DNA of 35,547 bases from an uncultured Erysipelotrichaceae bacterium (GCA_944326825.1 CALVFL010000007.1:1-35547); one strand, 5' to 3'. Positions 8,392-17,560 are shown, numbered from the stretch's first letter. Program-made: numbers and translations. Notes: a model not told the origin generated them from the sequence alone.

Positions 8392-8961
8392 ATGGAAAAT
8401 GAAATTTTAGATGGAATCGTCAAAGACGTTGATGAACAGGTAGAACTGGTCGTCAATCAGATCGATTATGAAATAAAACAGATGCATGAAGAACAGCTCA
8501 GTATCTTTAAAGAAGGACTCAAGAAAGAACAGGAATCATATCTTGATAAGGAACTCGATGATCTGCAAATGCTGACAGTCACCAAGAGTTCTAAAGCTAA
8601 ACTTAAAACGAAGAGAGATCTTTTAAGTTTAAGAGAAGAACTGGTCAATGAGCTTTTTAAAGATCTAGCTGCTAAACTTCAGGCTTATTGTAAAACTGCA
8701 GAATACAAGACGATGATCGAAAAGACTTTAGGAAAACTTAAAGCTGATCAAGGGGAACTTGTCGTCGATGAAAATGACAAGGCTTTATATGAGAGTTTTG
8801 TTAAGGAGCATAAAGATGTCGTCTTAAAAGTTGTCAAATATCGTTTTGGCGGCTTTAAATATGTCGATACTAAAGATAATGTGGAATATGATTATACTTT
8901 AGATACTCGTTTTGATGAACAGACTGAATGGTTTAAAGATCATTCCGGTTTAACGATATAG
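8392..8961 (+). CDS. ntpE: V-type ATP synthase subunit E (peripheral stalk)
   Basis: This 189-aa soluble protein has a long charged helical N-terminal half (about 1-100), rich in Lys/Glu/Gln, and a more globular C-terminal domain. This is the layout of subunit E, which pairs with the G/H-type coiled coil and clamps subunit B at the top of the stator stalk. The ATG is preceded by a modest GAGGTG site that overlaps the end of subunit F. Identity rests on composition, length (about 190-200 in the family) and operon position between F and A. Confidence 0.85.
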   Translation: MENEILDGIVKDVDEQVELVVNQIDYEIKQMHEEQLSIFKEGLKKEQESYLDKELDDLQMLTVTKSSKAKLKTKRDLLSLREELVNELFKDLAAKLQAYCKTAEYKTMIEKTLGKLKADQGELVVDENDKALYESFVKEHKDVVLKVVKYRFGGFKYVDTKDNVEYDYTLDTRFDEQTEWFKDHSGLTI

Positions 8962-8971
8962 GAGGGCGGAT

Positions 8972-10720
8972 ATGGAGAATCGTATATATTCTATCAACGG
9001 CCCGGTCGTTACAGTAAAAGATACCAGTGACTTCTCGATGATGGAGATGGTCTATGTCGGTGACAAGCGCTTGATGGGTGAAGTTATCGGAATAACCAAA
9101 GACCGGACGACTATTCAGGTCTATGAATCGACTACCGGTCTGAAACCCGGTGAACTTGTCATCGGTTCAGGCGACCTTTTATCGGTAACTTTAGGACCAG
9201 GCATCTTGACTAATATCTTTGATGGTATCGAGCGTCCTTTGAAAGCGATCATGGAAGATGAAGGAGCATTTATTGCCGAAGGACAAAATATCGCCTCTTT
9301 GGATACTTCTAAAAAGTGGGATACGCACATCCTTATCAAAGAGGGTGAAGAAGTAGAAGGCGGCACGATCTTTGCGACCTGCAAAGAAACACCGCTGATC
9401 GAACACCGCTCAATGGTCCCGCCTAATGTCAGCGGTAAAGTCGTTGAAGTTAAAGGTGATGGCGCTTATACCTGCGAAGAAGTTTTGGCAAAAGTCGAAG
9501 ATAAAGAGGGTATCGTCCACGAATTGAAACTGGCCCAAAAATGGCCGATCAAGATCCCTCGCCCTGTCAAAGAGCGCAAACCGATCTCGATCCCGCTGAT
9601 TACCGGCCAAAGAGTTCTGGATACGACTTTCCCGATCGCCAAAGGCGGTGCGGCAGCTGTACCAGGCGGCTTTGGTGCCGGCAAGACGATGCTTCAGCAC
9701 CAGATCGCTAAATGGTGTGATGCCGATATCATTGTTTATGTGGGCTGCGGGGAACGCGGCAACGAGATGACACAGGTCTTGGAAGAATTCTCAAGCCTGG
9801 TTGACCCTAAGACCAATCATTTACTGTTAGATAGAACAGTGCTTATCGCCAATACTTCCAACATGCCGGTGGCAGCCCGTGAAGCCAGTATCTATACCGG
9901 TATCACTTTAGCAGAATACTATCGTGATATGGGTTATCATGTAGCGATCATGGCTGACTCGACTTCCCGTTGGGCAGAGGCTTTAAGAGAGATCTCCGGC
10001 CGTCTTGAAGAGATGCCGGCTGAAGAAGGTTTCCCGGCCTATCTGCCATCCCGTATCGCTCAATTCTATGAAAGAGCCGGTTATGTGGAAACTTTAAGCG
10101 ACAAAGAAGGTTCAGTGACTATTATCGGTGCCGTATCGCCTCAAGGCGGTGACTTCTCCGAGCCAGTCACTCAAAATACCAAACGTTTCGTCAGATCGTT
10201 CTGGGCGCTTGATAAATCATTGGCTTATGCCCGTCACTATCCGTCAGTCAACTGGACTGATTCCTACAGTGAATACATTGATGATCTGGCTAACTGGTAT
10301 GATAAGAATGTCGCTAAAGATTTCTTGAAATTAAGAAATGAGATCGTTACGATCTTACATGATGAAAATGATCTCTTAGAGATCGTCAAGCTGATCGGCA
10401 GCGATGTCTTGCCAGAAGATCAAAAACTGACGATGGAGATCGCCAGAGTCGTAAGAGTCGGCTTTTTGCAGCAGAATGCTTTCCATGCCGATGATACTTA
10501 TGTACCGATCGAAAAACAGTACAAGATGTTGAAAGTTATCTCTTACCTGTATGCCGAAGGCAAGAAACTGGTCGCCAAGCATATTCCGGTAAGTTTAATG
10601 ATCAAGACCGGTATCTTTGAAGATCTGATCAAGATCAAATATGATGTGCCAAACAACAATATCGCTTTACTCGATACATACTTTGAAAAGATCGATAAAG
10701 CCTTGGCCAGTATAGAATAG
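8972..10720 (+). CDS. ntpA: V-type ATP synthase catalytic subunit A
   Basis: This 582-aa nucleotide-binding catalytic subunit works in the cytosolic A3B3 head. The Walker A loop is GGFGAGKT (232-239, Lys238), and the catalytic glutamate region is GCGERGNEM (Glu261). The family bulge insert lies before the P-loop (about 120-190). [26 protein letters not shown] is present downstream, giving the SRWAEALRE signature. Length is typical (580-595). AGGAGGGCGG precedes the ATG, ten bases after subunit E. Direction (ATP synthesis or ion pumping) cannot be told; gut anaerobes often use the enzyme to pump. Confidence 0.97.
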   Translation: MENRIYSINGPVVTVKDTSDFSMMEMVYVGDKRLMGEVIGITKDRTTIQVYESTTGLKPGELVIGSGDLLSVTLGPGILTNIFDGIERPLKAIMEDEGAFIAEGQNIASLDTSKKWDTHILIKEGEEVEGGTIFATCKETPLIEHRSMVPPNVSGKVVEVKGDGAYTCEEVLAKVEDKEGIVHELKLAQKWPIKIPRPVKERKPISIPLITGQRVLDTTFPIAKGGAAAVPGGFGAGKTMLQHQIAKWCDADIIVYVGCGERGNEMTQVLEEFSSLVDPKTNHLLLDRTVLIANTSNMPVAAREASIYTGITLAEYYRDMGYHVAIMADSTSRWAEALREISGRLEEMPAEEGFPAYLPSRIAQFYERAGYVETLSDKEGSVTIIGAVSPQGGDFSEPVTQNTKRFVRSFWALDKSLAYARHYPSVNWTDSYSEYIDDLANWYDKNVAKDFLKLRNEIVTILHDENDLLEIVKLIGSDVLPEDQKLTMEIARVVRVGFLQQNAFHADDTYVPIEKQYKMLKVISYLYAEGKKLVAKHIPVSLMIKTGIFEDLIKIKYDVPNNNIALLDTYFEKIDKALASIE

Positions 10721-10731
10721 GAGGTCGATTT

Positions 10732-12150
10732 ATGGCAAAACAGATTATAGGTTTAAGTGAAGTAAGTGGATCTCTTGTCGTGTACCGCAATGTGGAAGGA
10801 GTGGCCAACGAGGAAGTAGTTGAAGTCGCTTTAAGTGACGGTACTAAAAGGACCGGCAGAGTCGTTGAGATTGAAGGCGACAAAGTCGTTGTCCAGATCT
10901 TTGAAGGAACATTAGGCATCTCCAAGACCAACAACAAGACTAAATTCCTGGGCCATCCGATGGAAATGCCGCTCTCTAAAGAAGTGTTGGGCAGGATCTT
11001 TAACGGTTCTGGCAAACCGATCGACGGTCTTGGCAACGTCTATGCCGAAAAGTTTGGTGACATCAACGGCAAGCCTTTAAATCCGGTAGCCCGTCAATAT
11101 CCTAAGAACTTCATCCTGACCGGTATCAGCGCCATCGATGGTTTAAATACACTGATCCGCGGGCAGAAGTTGCCGATCTTTTCCGGTTCAGGTCTGCCGC
11201 ATGATAAACTAGCTGTTCAGATCGTTAAACAGGCTCAGCTTTCTGATGGCGACGGCGACAACTTCGCTATCGTCTTTGGAGCGATGGGCGTTAAAAACGA
11301 CGTCGCTGATTTCTTTAAACGTTCTTTTGAAGAAACCGGCGTTATGGAAAAGGTCTGTATGTTCATCAACCTTTCTAATGACCCGATCATCGAACGTACG
11401 ATCACACCGTTATGTGCTTTGACGGTAGCTGAATATCTGGCTTTTGAATGTGATATGCACGTTTTGGTCATTCTGACCGATATGACTTCCTATTGTGAAG
11501 CCTTGCGTGAATTCTCATCTTCAAAAGGCGAGATCCCGGGCCGTAAAGGTTATCCTGGCTATCTATATTCCAACTTGGCTACGATCTATGAAAGAGCCGG
11601 TATCGTTGAAGGCAAAAAGGGTTCAGTAACGCAGATCCCGATCCTAACAATGCCTAATGATGATATCACTAACCCGGTGCCAGACTTAACCGGTTATATC
11701 ACTGAAGGTCAGATCGTTCTTGACCGTGGTATGCATCTAAACGGCATCTATCCGCCAGTCGGCGCTTTATCAAGCTTATCAAGACTGATGAAGGATGGTA
11801 TCGGTGAGGGTTATACCCGTAAAGACCACCAGGATGTAGCCAACCAGTTATTCGCATCATACGCTAAAGTTATCGATGCCAGATCTTTGGCTTCGGTAAT
11901 CGGTGAAGATGAACTTTCAGATACTGATAAAAAATATATCGAATTTGGTAAATTGTTTGAAACAGTCTTTATCGGACAGGGTTTTGATACCAAACGTTCG
12001 ATCCAGGAAACATTGAATCTTGGCTGGGCTTTATTATCGACTCTGCCGGTTTCCGAACTTGATCGTCTTGATCCGGAGGTCATTAAGCAAAATTACGATC
12101 CGATCCATGCCCAAAGCCGTATCGAACTTGCTGCTAAAGGAGCCAACTAA
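10732..12150 (+). CDS. ntpB: V-type ATP synthase subunit B
   Basis: This 472-aa regulatory, non-catalytic nucleotide-site subunit alternates with A in the head. It lacks a Walker A loop at the expected place and has the family's [14 protein letters not shown] instead. The conserved [14 protein letters not shown] and [16 protein letters not shown] segments are present. Length is typical (460-475). AGGAGG sits seven bases before the ATG. The stop codon shares one base with the ATG of subunit D. Confidence 0.97.
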   Translation: MAKQIIGLSEVSGSLVVYRNVEGVANEEVVEVALSDGTKRTGRVVEIEGDKVVVQIFEGTLGISKTNNKTKFLGHPMEMPLSKEVLGRIFNGSGKPIDGLGNVYAEKFGDINGKPLNPVARQYPKNFILTGISAIDGLNTLIRGQKLPIFSGSGLPHDKLAVQIVKQAQLSDGDGDNFAIVFGAMGVKNDVADFFKRSFEETGVMEKVCMFINLSNDPIIERTITPLCALTVAEYLAFECDMHVLVILTDMTSYCEALREFSSSKGEIPGRKGYPGYLYSNLATIYERAGIVEGKKGSVTQIPILTMPNDDITNPVPDLTGYITEGQIVLDRGMHLNGIYPPVGALSSLSRLMKDGIGEGYTRKDHQDVANQLFASYAKVIDARSLASVIGEDELSDTDKKYIEFGKLFETVFIGQGFDTKRSIQETLNLGWALLSTLPVSELDRLDPEVIKQNYDPIHAQSRIELAAKGAN

Positions 12151-12788
12151 TGCCCAGCAAGCAGATATTTGCCACTAAAGGCAATCTATTACAGGCTAAA
12201 AAATCCTTGGCACAAGCCAAGATGGGCTATGATCTGATGGATCGTAAGCGTAATATTCTGATCAGGGAAATGATGCTTCTAAACGATAAGGTCAAGCTGA
12301 TGCGTAATGATATTACCGATGCTTATGCTTTGGGCTATTATTATCTTCAACAAGCCAACATCTCTACGGGTGTCATCTCTAATATCGCCCGTCAGGTGAG
12401 AGTGGAAGATTCGATCAGAGTCACTTATCGTTCGATCATGGGTGTGGAAGTGCCCAGTGTGATCTATACTCCCAAGAAAGCCACTATCCAATACGGACTT
12501 GTCGATACCAACTCACGAGTCGATGAGGCCTTCTTGCAGTTTCAAAAGGTCAAAGATCTGACGATGGTCTTGGCCGAAGTCGATAACAGTGTTTACCGTC
12601 TGGCTCATGCGATCAGAAAGACGCAAAAGCGGGCCAACGCCCTTAAAAACATCGTTATTCCTAATTTTGAATATACCGTTAAATTTATTACTGATGCCCT
12701 TGAAGAAAAGGAAAGAGAAGAATTCTCAAGGCAGAAAGTGATCAAAGCCAATAAGGAAAAGACTAAAGCATTAGAAGAAAATGCTTAA
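12150..12788 (+). CDS. ntpD: V-type ATP synthase subunit D (central shaft)
   Basis: This 212-aa soluble protein is predicted to form two long antiparallel helices (about 5-75 and 125-205) flanking a short globular part. That is the structure of the rotor shaft that turns inside the A3B3 head. The N-terminal motif ATKGNLLQAKKSLAQAKMGYDLMDRKR and the C-terminal RTQKRANALKNIVIPNFE-like KTQKRANALKNIVIPNF are diagnostic. The ATG overlaps the stop of subunit B by one base, with AAAGGAG upstream. It is the last gene of the operon, directly before a strong terminator. Confidence 0.95.
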   Translation: MPSKQIFATKGNLLQAKKSLAQAKMGYDLMDRKRNILIREMMLLNDKVKLMRNDITDAYALGYYYLQQANISTGVISNIARQVRVEDSIRVTYRSIMGVEVPSVIYTPKKATIQYGLVDTNSRVDEAFLQFQKVKDLTMVLAEVDNSVYRLAHAIRKTQKRANALKNIVIPNFEYTVKFITDALEEKEREEFSRQKVIKANKEKTKALEENA

Positions 12789-12792
12789 GATC

Positions 12793-12827
12793 AGGCCTCT
12801 TATCATAGCTGTAAGAGGCCTTTCTTT
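12793..12827 (+). terminator. Intrinsic terminator of the V-ATPase operon
   Basis: AGGCCTCTTA (12793-12802) pairs perfectly with TAAGAGGCCT (12812-12821) around a 9-base loop and is followed by a T-rich tail. Confidence 0.9.
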
Positions 12828-12857
12828 AAGGTAGTGTGAAGTTTTATGCAATAGCTC

Positions 12858-12886
12858 TTTACTTTAGAGGGATAATCATGTAAAAT
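12858..12886 (+). promoter_or_regulatory. Promoter of tRNA-His
   Basis: TTTACT (12858-12863) and TAAAAT (12881-12886) are 17 bases apart. The -10 ends 12 bases before the mature tRNA 5' end. Confidence 0.55.
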
Positions 12887-12898
12887 AATTTAGCATGT

Positions 12899-12976
12899 GG
12901 CGGTCGTGGTGAAGCTGGTTAACACACCAGATTGTGGCTCTGGCATTCGCGAGTTCGAGTCTCGTCGATCGCCCCA
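12899..12976 (+). tRNA. tRNA-His (GTG)
   Basis: The 7-bp acceptor stem GCGGTCG/CGATCGC (one G-T pair) is preceded by the histidine-specific G-1 at 12899, opposite the discriminator C. CCA is encoded (12974-12976). The anticodon loop reads TTGTGGC, giving GTG for His. The T-loop is TTCGAGT. It stands alone between two terminators. Confidence 0.95.
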
Positions 12977-12990
12977 TTATTTGTATTCAT

Positions 12991-13022
12991 AACTGTCGTT
13001 TAATTAAACGGCAGTTTTTTAT
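12991..13022 (+). terminator. Intrinsic terminator after tRNA-His
   Basis: AACTGTCGTTT (12991-13001) pairs with AAACGGCAGTT (13006-13016), one T-G wobble, around an AATT loop and is followed by a T-run. Confidence 0.85.
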
Positions 13023-13044
13023 ACTTTTTAGCCTGACAACTCGC

Positions 13045-13073
13045 TTGAGGTTGATCTTTGAATGTGTTAATAT
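13045..13073 (+). promoter_or_regulatory. Promoter for the leaderless degV-type gene
   Basis: TTGAGG (13045-13050) and TAATAT (13068-13073) are 17 bases apart, with the TG of an extended -10 at 13065-13066. The -10 ends six bases before the ATG at 13080, placing the transcription start on the A of the start codon. Confidence 0.65.
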
Positions 13074-13079
13074 CAATAC

Positions 13080-13925
13080 ATGGACAAAGTTGCAATTTTA
13101 ACTGATTCATCTTGTGATATAGATGAAAAAACAGCTGAAGACTTAGGAATCTATGTGTTAAGAATGCCTTTGACAATCGGTGATAAAGAATATATTGAAG
13201 GAGTAGATATCGATCTAAAAGGCATCAAAGATAAACTTTTAAGCGGCGAGATGGTCCATACTGCGCAAGTACAGCTTGGTGCTTTGATCAAGATGTATAA
13301 TACCTTGCTAGAAAAGTATGATCAGATCCTGCATATCCCGCTTTCATCGGGGCTAAGCGGCACTTATGAAACAGCGCTCATGACTTCCAAGACCTTTGAT
13401 AACAAGATCGCAGTTGTCGATGCCAAGGCGGTATGCTATCCGATCGTCAAGTTATGTCTGGATGCCAAAAAACTGATCGAAGAGGGTAAAGATGCCTTTG
13501 CGATCAAAGCGATGATCGAGGCTATGACCCCGACGATGGATGCCGTGATCATTCCTGAAGATCTGAACTATTTGAAAAGAGGCGGCCGGGTCACTCCATC
13601 AGCAGTTGCTTTAGCCAATCTTTTAAAGATCACGCCGATCTTATATCTTCGTGATGACGGAGTGATCGATATTTACGATAAAGTGCGGACGATGAAAAAA
13701 GCCATCAAGAAAGGCATCGATAAAGTTACAGCCGTCACTGATCCAAGCGAGTACTACTGGATGGTCATTGCGGACGGTGTCGATGAGTTAGCGGAAAGTA
13801 CGCTGAAAGAGCTGGAAGAGATCACTAAAGAGAAAGTCGAACGTCACGAATTCGGGGCAGTCATCTTGTCACATACCGGTCCGGGCGTTCTGGCTTTCGG
13901 CAAGATTAAAAAACTGCATGAATAA
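13080..13925 (+). CDS. DegV family fatty-acid-binding protein
   Basis: This 281-aa cytosolic protein belongs to the DegV/FakB family. In well-studied Firmicutes, FakB members bind a fatty acid and present it to the FakA kinase; many paralogues remain unassigned. The N-terminus MDKVAILTDSSCDI, the HIPLSSGLSGTYE fatty-acid-pocket loop and the LKRGGRVTPSAVALANLLKITPIL segment are all diagnostic. The start is certain because the family begins exactly here. No ribosome-binding site exists and the promoter abuts the ATG, so the mRNA should be leaderless. The stop overlaps the start of the next gene. No fakA is in the window. Confidence 0.93.
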   Translation: MDKVAILTDSSCDIDEKTAEDLGIYVLRMPLTIGDKEYIEGVDIDLKGIKDKLLSGEMVHTAQVQLGALIKMYNTLLEKYDQILHIPLSSGLSGTYETALMTSKTFDNKIAVVDAKAVCYPIVKLCLDAKKLIEEGKDAFAIKAMIEAMTPTMDAVIIPEDLNYLKRGGRVTPSAVALANLLKITPILYLRDDGVIDIYDKVRTMKKAIKKGIDKVTAVTDPSEYYWMVIADGVDELAESTLKELEEITKEKVERHEFGAVILSHTGPGVLAFGKIKKLHE

Positions 13926-14562
13926 TTTAAAGATCACGATCACTTACAAGAATATCAAGCACATGTATATGCGTATTATCGATGATAATACGCTTTTTGT
14001 CACTTGTCCCAATGGGATGAAAGAAGAAGATATCAAAAAGAACATCCTCAAAAATGAAAAATGGCTTAGTAAAGCTTTAACCAATTACCGCCAAAACCGC
14101 ATGTCTTTAAATACGATCACCTATCTTGGCAAGACTTATCAGCTGATTATCAAAGAAGGCCATGACAATCTGAGCATCAAATCCGATACGATCATCATCT
14201 ATGCTAAAGACGGCGATAAAGAGAGAGCTTTAAGGATCTTTTATGAAAGAAGCAAGACGGTTCTTAATAAAGAAGTGCTTTTAAAAGAAGAGAAATATTT
14301 AAAGATCTTAAGAGATTACGGTTATGAACTTAGACCATCTTATAAATTCCGCAAGATGAAATCAAAGTGGGGCGTATGTTATGCCAAAGAAAACCGCATA
14401 ACTTTAAATACGCTTCTGATCCATTATCCTTTAGAATGTCTGGAGAGCGTTTTATGGCATGAACTCTTGCATTTCATCATTCCCGACCACTCTAAACGCT
14501 TCTACCAGGTCTTAAATTTTCACATGCCCGAGTATCAAAAATATCATGGTTTATTAAAATGA
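13918..14562 (+). CDS. YgjP-like metallopeptidase domain protein (DUF45)
   Basis: This 214-aa cytosolic protein has a C-terminal zinc-peptidase domain of the YgjP/DUF45 group. The family signature KMKSKWGVCY (about 147-155) precedes the active-site helix WHELLHFIIPDH. His181 and His185 are zinc ligands with Glu182 catalytic, and His191 is the probable third ligand. The N-terminal half is the usual beta-rich region with no membrane segment. No substrate is known for the family. The start overlaps the end of the DegV gene by eight bases, so it is translationally coupled to it. Confidence 0.88.
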   Translation: MNNLKITITYKNIKHMYMRIIDDNTLFVTCPNGMKEEDIKKNILKNEKWLSKALTNYRQNRMSLNTITYLGKTYQLIIKEGHDNLSIKSDTIIIYAKDGDKERALRIFYERSKTVLNKEVLLKEEKYLKILRDYGYELRPSYKFRKMKSKWGVCYAKENRITLNTLLIHYPLECLESVLWHELLHFIIPDHSKRFYQVLNFHMPEYQKYHGLLK

Positions 14563-14606
14563 AAATGTTTCATTTATAATACGAAAATTTAACATTTTCT
14601 TTCTTT
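14561..14606 (+). terminator. Possible AT-rich terminator after the YgjP-like gene
   Basis: GAAAATGTT (14561-14569) pairs perfectly with AACATTTTC (14591-14599) over a 21-base loop, followed by TTTCTTT. The stem is AT-rich and the loop long, so it would be weak. Confidence 0.4.
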
Positions 14607-14622
14607 AATCATAATAGAATAC

Positions 14623-14661
14623 TTGATTTTTAGTATGAGAGCGTTTACAATCAAATTGTAA
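14623..14661 (+). promoter_or_regulatory. Promoter with overlapping palindromic operator, upstream of leader ORF/ankyrin/EF-G-like unit
   Basis: TTGATT (14623-14628) and TACAAT (14646-14651) are 17 bases apart. A perfect inverted repeat, TTACAAT (14645-14651), CAA, ATTGTAA (14655-14661), covers the -10 and the predicted start near 14658. That is a classic place for a repressor operator. The regulator is not identified. Confidence 0.6.
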
Positions 14662-14680
14662 CCAAAAGGAGAAAATAATC

Positions 14681-14767
14681 ATGCTAAAAGATCAAGGAGT
14701 AAAAGTTGCTAAAATTCCTTGCCCTGCCGAATTAGGGGTATTTTCTTATGGGATGTTAATGAAGTGA
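14681..14767 (+). CDS. Possible 28-codon leader peptide ORF
   Basis: A short ORF with a good AAAAGGAG site begins about 23 bases after the predicted transcription start and encodes 28 residues, beginning MLKDQGVKVAKIPCP. I do not recognise the peptide. Its TGA stop (14765-14767) is inside the 5' arm of the terminator hairpin at 14764-14785, upstream of the ankyrin-repeat gene. A ribosome held at the end of this ORF would mask that arm. The arrangement resembles translational attenuation or antitermination leaders, such as those ahead of ribosome-protection GTPases. It could also be an independent small protein gene with its own terminator. No functional evidence is available from sequence. 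Confidence 0.5.
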   Translation: MLKDQGVKVAKIPCPAELGVFSYGMLMK

Positions 14768-14794
14768 ACGTTTTGATGCGTTCGCTTTTTGTTT
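14764..14794 (+). terminator. Intrinsic terminator/attenuator between leader ORF and ankyrin gene
   Basis: GTGAACG (14764-14770) pairs with CGTTCGC (14779-14785), one T-G wobble, around an 8-base loop and is followed by TTTTTGTTT. The ankyrin gene, with its own AGGAGG site, starts only 18 bases after the tail and has no separate promoter visible, so this hairpin should attenuate its transcription. Confidence 0.7.
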
Positions 14795-14811
14795 GATAGG
14801 AGGTATGTAAA

Positions 14812-15483
14812 ATGGATCAAACATTGAACAAAGAATTCTTCGATGCCTGTGCTGCCGGAGATTTCGCCAAGGTCGCTTCTACGATCGCCAAAGGTGCCGA
14901 TGTGAACGTCGTAAACGGAGATGGACGCTCAGGATTGATGCGTTCAGCTAAAAGAGGTTACACGGACATCGTTCGCATCCTGTTAGATAATGGTGCCAAT
15001 CCCAGAGCCCGTGACAAAGATAATAAGACGGCTTTGATGGGTGCAGCCAAAAAGGGTCATTTAGAGATCTGCAAGATGCTGGTAGAAGCCGGCGGCGATG
15101 TTAATTCGCATGACAACAACAATCGTACATCTTTGATGAGAGCTGCTTTTTTAGGCAATCTTGATGTCGTAGAATATTTAGTTGAACAAGGGGCCAATAT
15201 CGATGCCCAGGACATTAAAGGACGGACAGCTTTAATGGAAGCAGTCCTGGCTTTTAAAGTCGATGTCATCCACTATCTGATCAATAAAGGTGCCGATCTG
15301 AACAAGAAAGACAATAACGGCTGTACTTGCCTGATGAGAGCCAGTTATGGCGGTTATACCGATTTAGTCATCTTCTTGCTCAACAAGGGTGCTGATAAGG
15401 ACGTAGTGGACAACGAGGGCAACAAAGCCATTCATTACGTTAGAACAGAATGTTTTGATGAATTGAAAGGATACTTGAAATAA
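14812..15483 (+). CDS. Ankyrin-repeat protein
   Basis: This 223-aa protein consists almost wholly of ankyrin repeats, with 33-residue units beginning near residues 6, 38, 71, 104, 137, 170 and 203 (the last one partial). The repeats carry the usual G-x-T/S-x-LM-x-A and LL-x-x-GA-x-x-N/D patterns. There is no signal peptide or membrane segment, so it is predicted to be a cytosolic protein-binding scaffold. A GATAGGAGG site precedes the ATG. The stop codon abuts the EF-G-like gene (TAATG overlap), implying tight co-expression. The partner is unknown; the adjacent GTPase is the obvious candidate to test. Confidence 0.92.
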   Translation: MDQTLNKEFFDACAAGDFAKVASTIAKGADVNVVNGDGRSGLMRSAKRGYTDIVRILLDNGANPRARDKDNKTALMGAAKKGHLEICKMLVEAGGDVNSHDNNNRTSLMRAAFLGNLDVVEYLVEQGANIDAQDIKGRTALMEAVLAFKVDVIHYLINKGADLNKKDNNGCTCLMRASYGGYTDLVIFLLNKGADKDVVDNEGNKAIHYVRTECFDELKGYLK

Positions 15484-17555
15484 TGAAGGATTATTTGGCT
15501 AGTGATATCAGGAATGTCGTCTTGTTAGGACATTCCGGAGCTGGTAAATCGACAGTAGTCGAAGCCAGCGAATATTTTACCAAGGCTATTGAGAGGATGG
15601 GAAACGCTAAAGATGGCAACAGTACTGTCGATTTTGATCCTGAAGAGATCAAAAGAGGCATGTCGGTCTTTACGGCGATCGCTCCTTGTGAATGGCGCAA
15701 TAAAAAGATCAACTTTATCGATACTCCCGGCTATCTTGACTATGAAGGCGAGATGCGCAGCGGCTTAGCCGTCGGAGATAATGCCCTGATCGTCGTCAGT
15801 GCCAAAGACGGGGTAGAGGCAGGTACAGAAAAAGCTTTGAAGCTAGTCAACAAAGCTAAACTGCCGACGATCTTTTTCGTCAATAAGATGGATGATGAAA
15901 ATGCTTCTTTTGAAAAAGTTTATAATGAACTGCATGATAAATTCGGCAAGAACGTCATTCCTTTTGAACTTCCGATCGTCGAAAATCATAAACTGATCGG
16001 TTCGATCAACATCCTGCGTAAAAAGACCTGGTATTATGATGATCTCAATGAACCTAAGGATGTGCCAGAAGCTTATAAAGACGCCGTTGAAGACTACTAT
16101 AATCAGATCGCTGAAGCCATTGCCATGACTGATGACAATCTGATGGACAAGTTCTTCTCGGGTGAAGAATTCAGTGAAAACGAGGTCGCTCACGGTCTTA
16201 GGATCGGGGTCAGAAACGGTGATATTCGTCCTGTCTTTGCCGGCAGTGCCTTGAATTGCTTAGGCATTGAAAGAATCTTGGATCTGATCAGCGAATATTT
16301 CCCTAATTATGCAGAAAAGGGTACAGTCATCGCTTATGATGCCAATAGTGAAGAAGTGATGATGGAAACCAATGAGAATGAAGCTTTCAGCGCTCAGGTC
16401 TTCAAGACGATCGTCGATCCGTTTGTCGGCAAGATCTCTTATATCAAAGTGATGAGCGGGGTTTTGACTTCCGATTCTCAGATCTACAACTCCAATAAAG
16501 AACAGCTTGAGAAGGTCAATCAGATCTATATCATTAAAGGTAAAAACCAGGTGGCTGTCGGTAAACTGTTTACCGGTGACATCGGTGCTGTGGTTAAACT
16601 GCAATACACCCAAACCAATGATACCCTGGCTACTAAGGCTAAGCCCGTCCATTATCAGCCGATCGAATTCCCGATCCCGCAATTAGGTTATGCCATCTCG
16701 CCAAAGACTAAAGCTGATGAAGATAAGATGTCTTTCGCTTTGCAGAGGATCTTGGAAGAAGACCGTTCGCTTCGTTATGTCAAAAATACCGAAACCAATG
16801 AACAGGTCTTATATGCGATGGGCGATCAGGCTATTGATGTCGTCGTCAATAAATTAAAGAATAAATATAAAGTCGATATCGATCTTAAAGAACCGAAAGT
16901 TCAATATCGTGAAACGATCAAAGGCAAAGTTGAAGCTGAAGGTAAACATAAGAAACAATCAGGCGGTGCCGGCCAGTATGGTCACGTCTGGATCAGATTT
17001 GAACCATGCGAGAGCGAAGATATGGTCTTTGATGAAGAAGTATTCGGCGGAGCTGTTCCTAAACAATACTTCCCAGCTGTTGAAGCCGGACTTAGAGAGT
17101 GTATGCAAAAAGGTGTCCTGGCCGGTTATAAGGTCGTAGGCGTTAAAGCTACACTTTATGATGGATCTTATCACGAAGTCGATTCCAAAGAGATTGCCTT
17201 TAAGGCAGCGGCCCGTTTAGCTTATAAAGCCGGTATGCCTAAGGCTAAACCGATCTTGCTGGAGCCGATCGGCAAAGTCGTCGTCTATGTACCAGAAGAA
17301 TATACCGGTACGATCGTTGGTGATTTCAATAAACGCCGCGGCATGATCATGGGTATGGAATTGACGGAAGATGGCGATCAGAAGATCGAAGCTGAAGTAC
17401 CGATGGCTGAAATGGTCAAGTATGCGACTGAACTGCGTTCAATGACCCAAGGCCGAGGCACATATCTTGTCGAATTCGACCGCTATGAGCCAGCTCCAAA
17501 CAATATTGCTGAAAAGGTTATTAAAGCGGCTGAAAAAGATAAAGAAGAAGAATGA
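15483..17555 (+). CDS. Elongation factor G-like GTPase (EF-G paralogue)
   Basis: This 690-aa protein has all five EF-G domains. G1 is GHSGAGKST (16-24), G3 is DTPGYLDY (80-87) and G4 is NKMD (134-137). Domain IV contains GGAGQYGHVWIRFEP, and the C-terminus has the domain V RGTYLVEFDRYEPAP. Switch I is shortened and altered (EEIKRGMSVFTA instead of the canonical form). The histidine after DTPG is Tyr84, not the catalytic His of true EF-G. This combination is typical of the second EF-G-like proteins (EF-G2/FusA2 group). It is translationally coupled to an ankyrin protein and lies behind a possible attenuator, not in a str operon. The role may be in translation under special conditions; a resistance function is not shown. 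Confidence 0.88.
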   Translation: MKDYLASDIRNVVLLGHSGAGKSTVVEASEYFTKAIERMGNAKDGNSTVDFDPEEIKRGMSVFTAIAPCEWRNKKINFIDTPGYLDYEGEMRSGLAVGDNALIVVSAKDGVEAGTEKALKLVNKAKLPTIFFVNKMDDENASFEKVYNELHDKFGKNVIPFELPIVENHKLIGSINILRKKTWYYDDLNEPKDVPEAYKDAVEDYYNQIAEAIAMTDDNLMDKFFSGEEFSENEVAHGLRIGVRNGDIRPVFAGSALNCLGIERILDLISEYFPNYAEKGTVIAYDANSEEVMMETNENEAFSAQVFKTIVDPFVGKISYIKVMSGVLTSDSQIYNSNKEQLEKVNQIYIIKGKNQVAVGKLFTGDIGAVVKLQYTQTNDTLATKAKPVHYQPIEFPIPQLGYAISPKTKADEDKMSFALQRILEEDRSLRYVKNTETNEQVLYAMGDQAIDVVVNKLKNKYKVDIDLKEPKVQYRETIKGKVEAEGKHKKQSGGAGQYGHVWIRFEPCESEDMVFDEEVFGGAVPKQYFPAVEAGLRECMQKGVLAGYKVVGVKATLYDGSYHEVDSKEIAFKAAARLAYKAGMPKAKPILLEPIGKVVVYVPEEYTGTIVGDFNKRRGMIMGMELTEDGDQKIEAEVPMAEMVKYATELRSMTQGRGTYLVEFDRYEPAPNNIAEKVIKAAEKDKEEE

Positions 17556-17560
17556 TTATT

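Noticed and set aside
12898..12976. Possible integration site at tRNA-His
   Set aside because: No partial tRNA copy, integrase or repeat field is near; the gene is bounded by ordinary terminators.
14812..17555. Tetracycline ribosome-protection gene (tet(M)-like)
   Set aside because: Despite a leader ORF upstream, the GTPase has the EF-G2-type sequence (DTPGY, EF-G domain IV motifs) and not the features I know from TetM/TetO.
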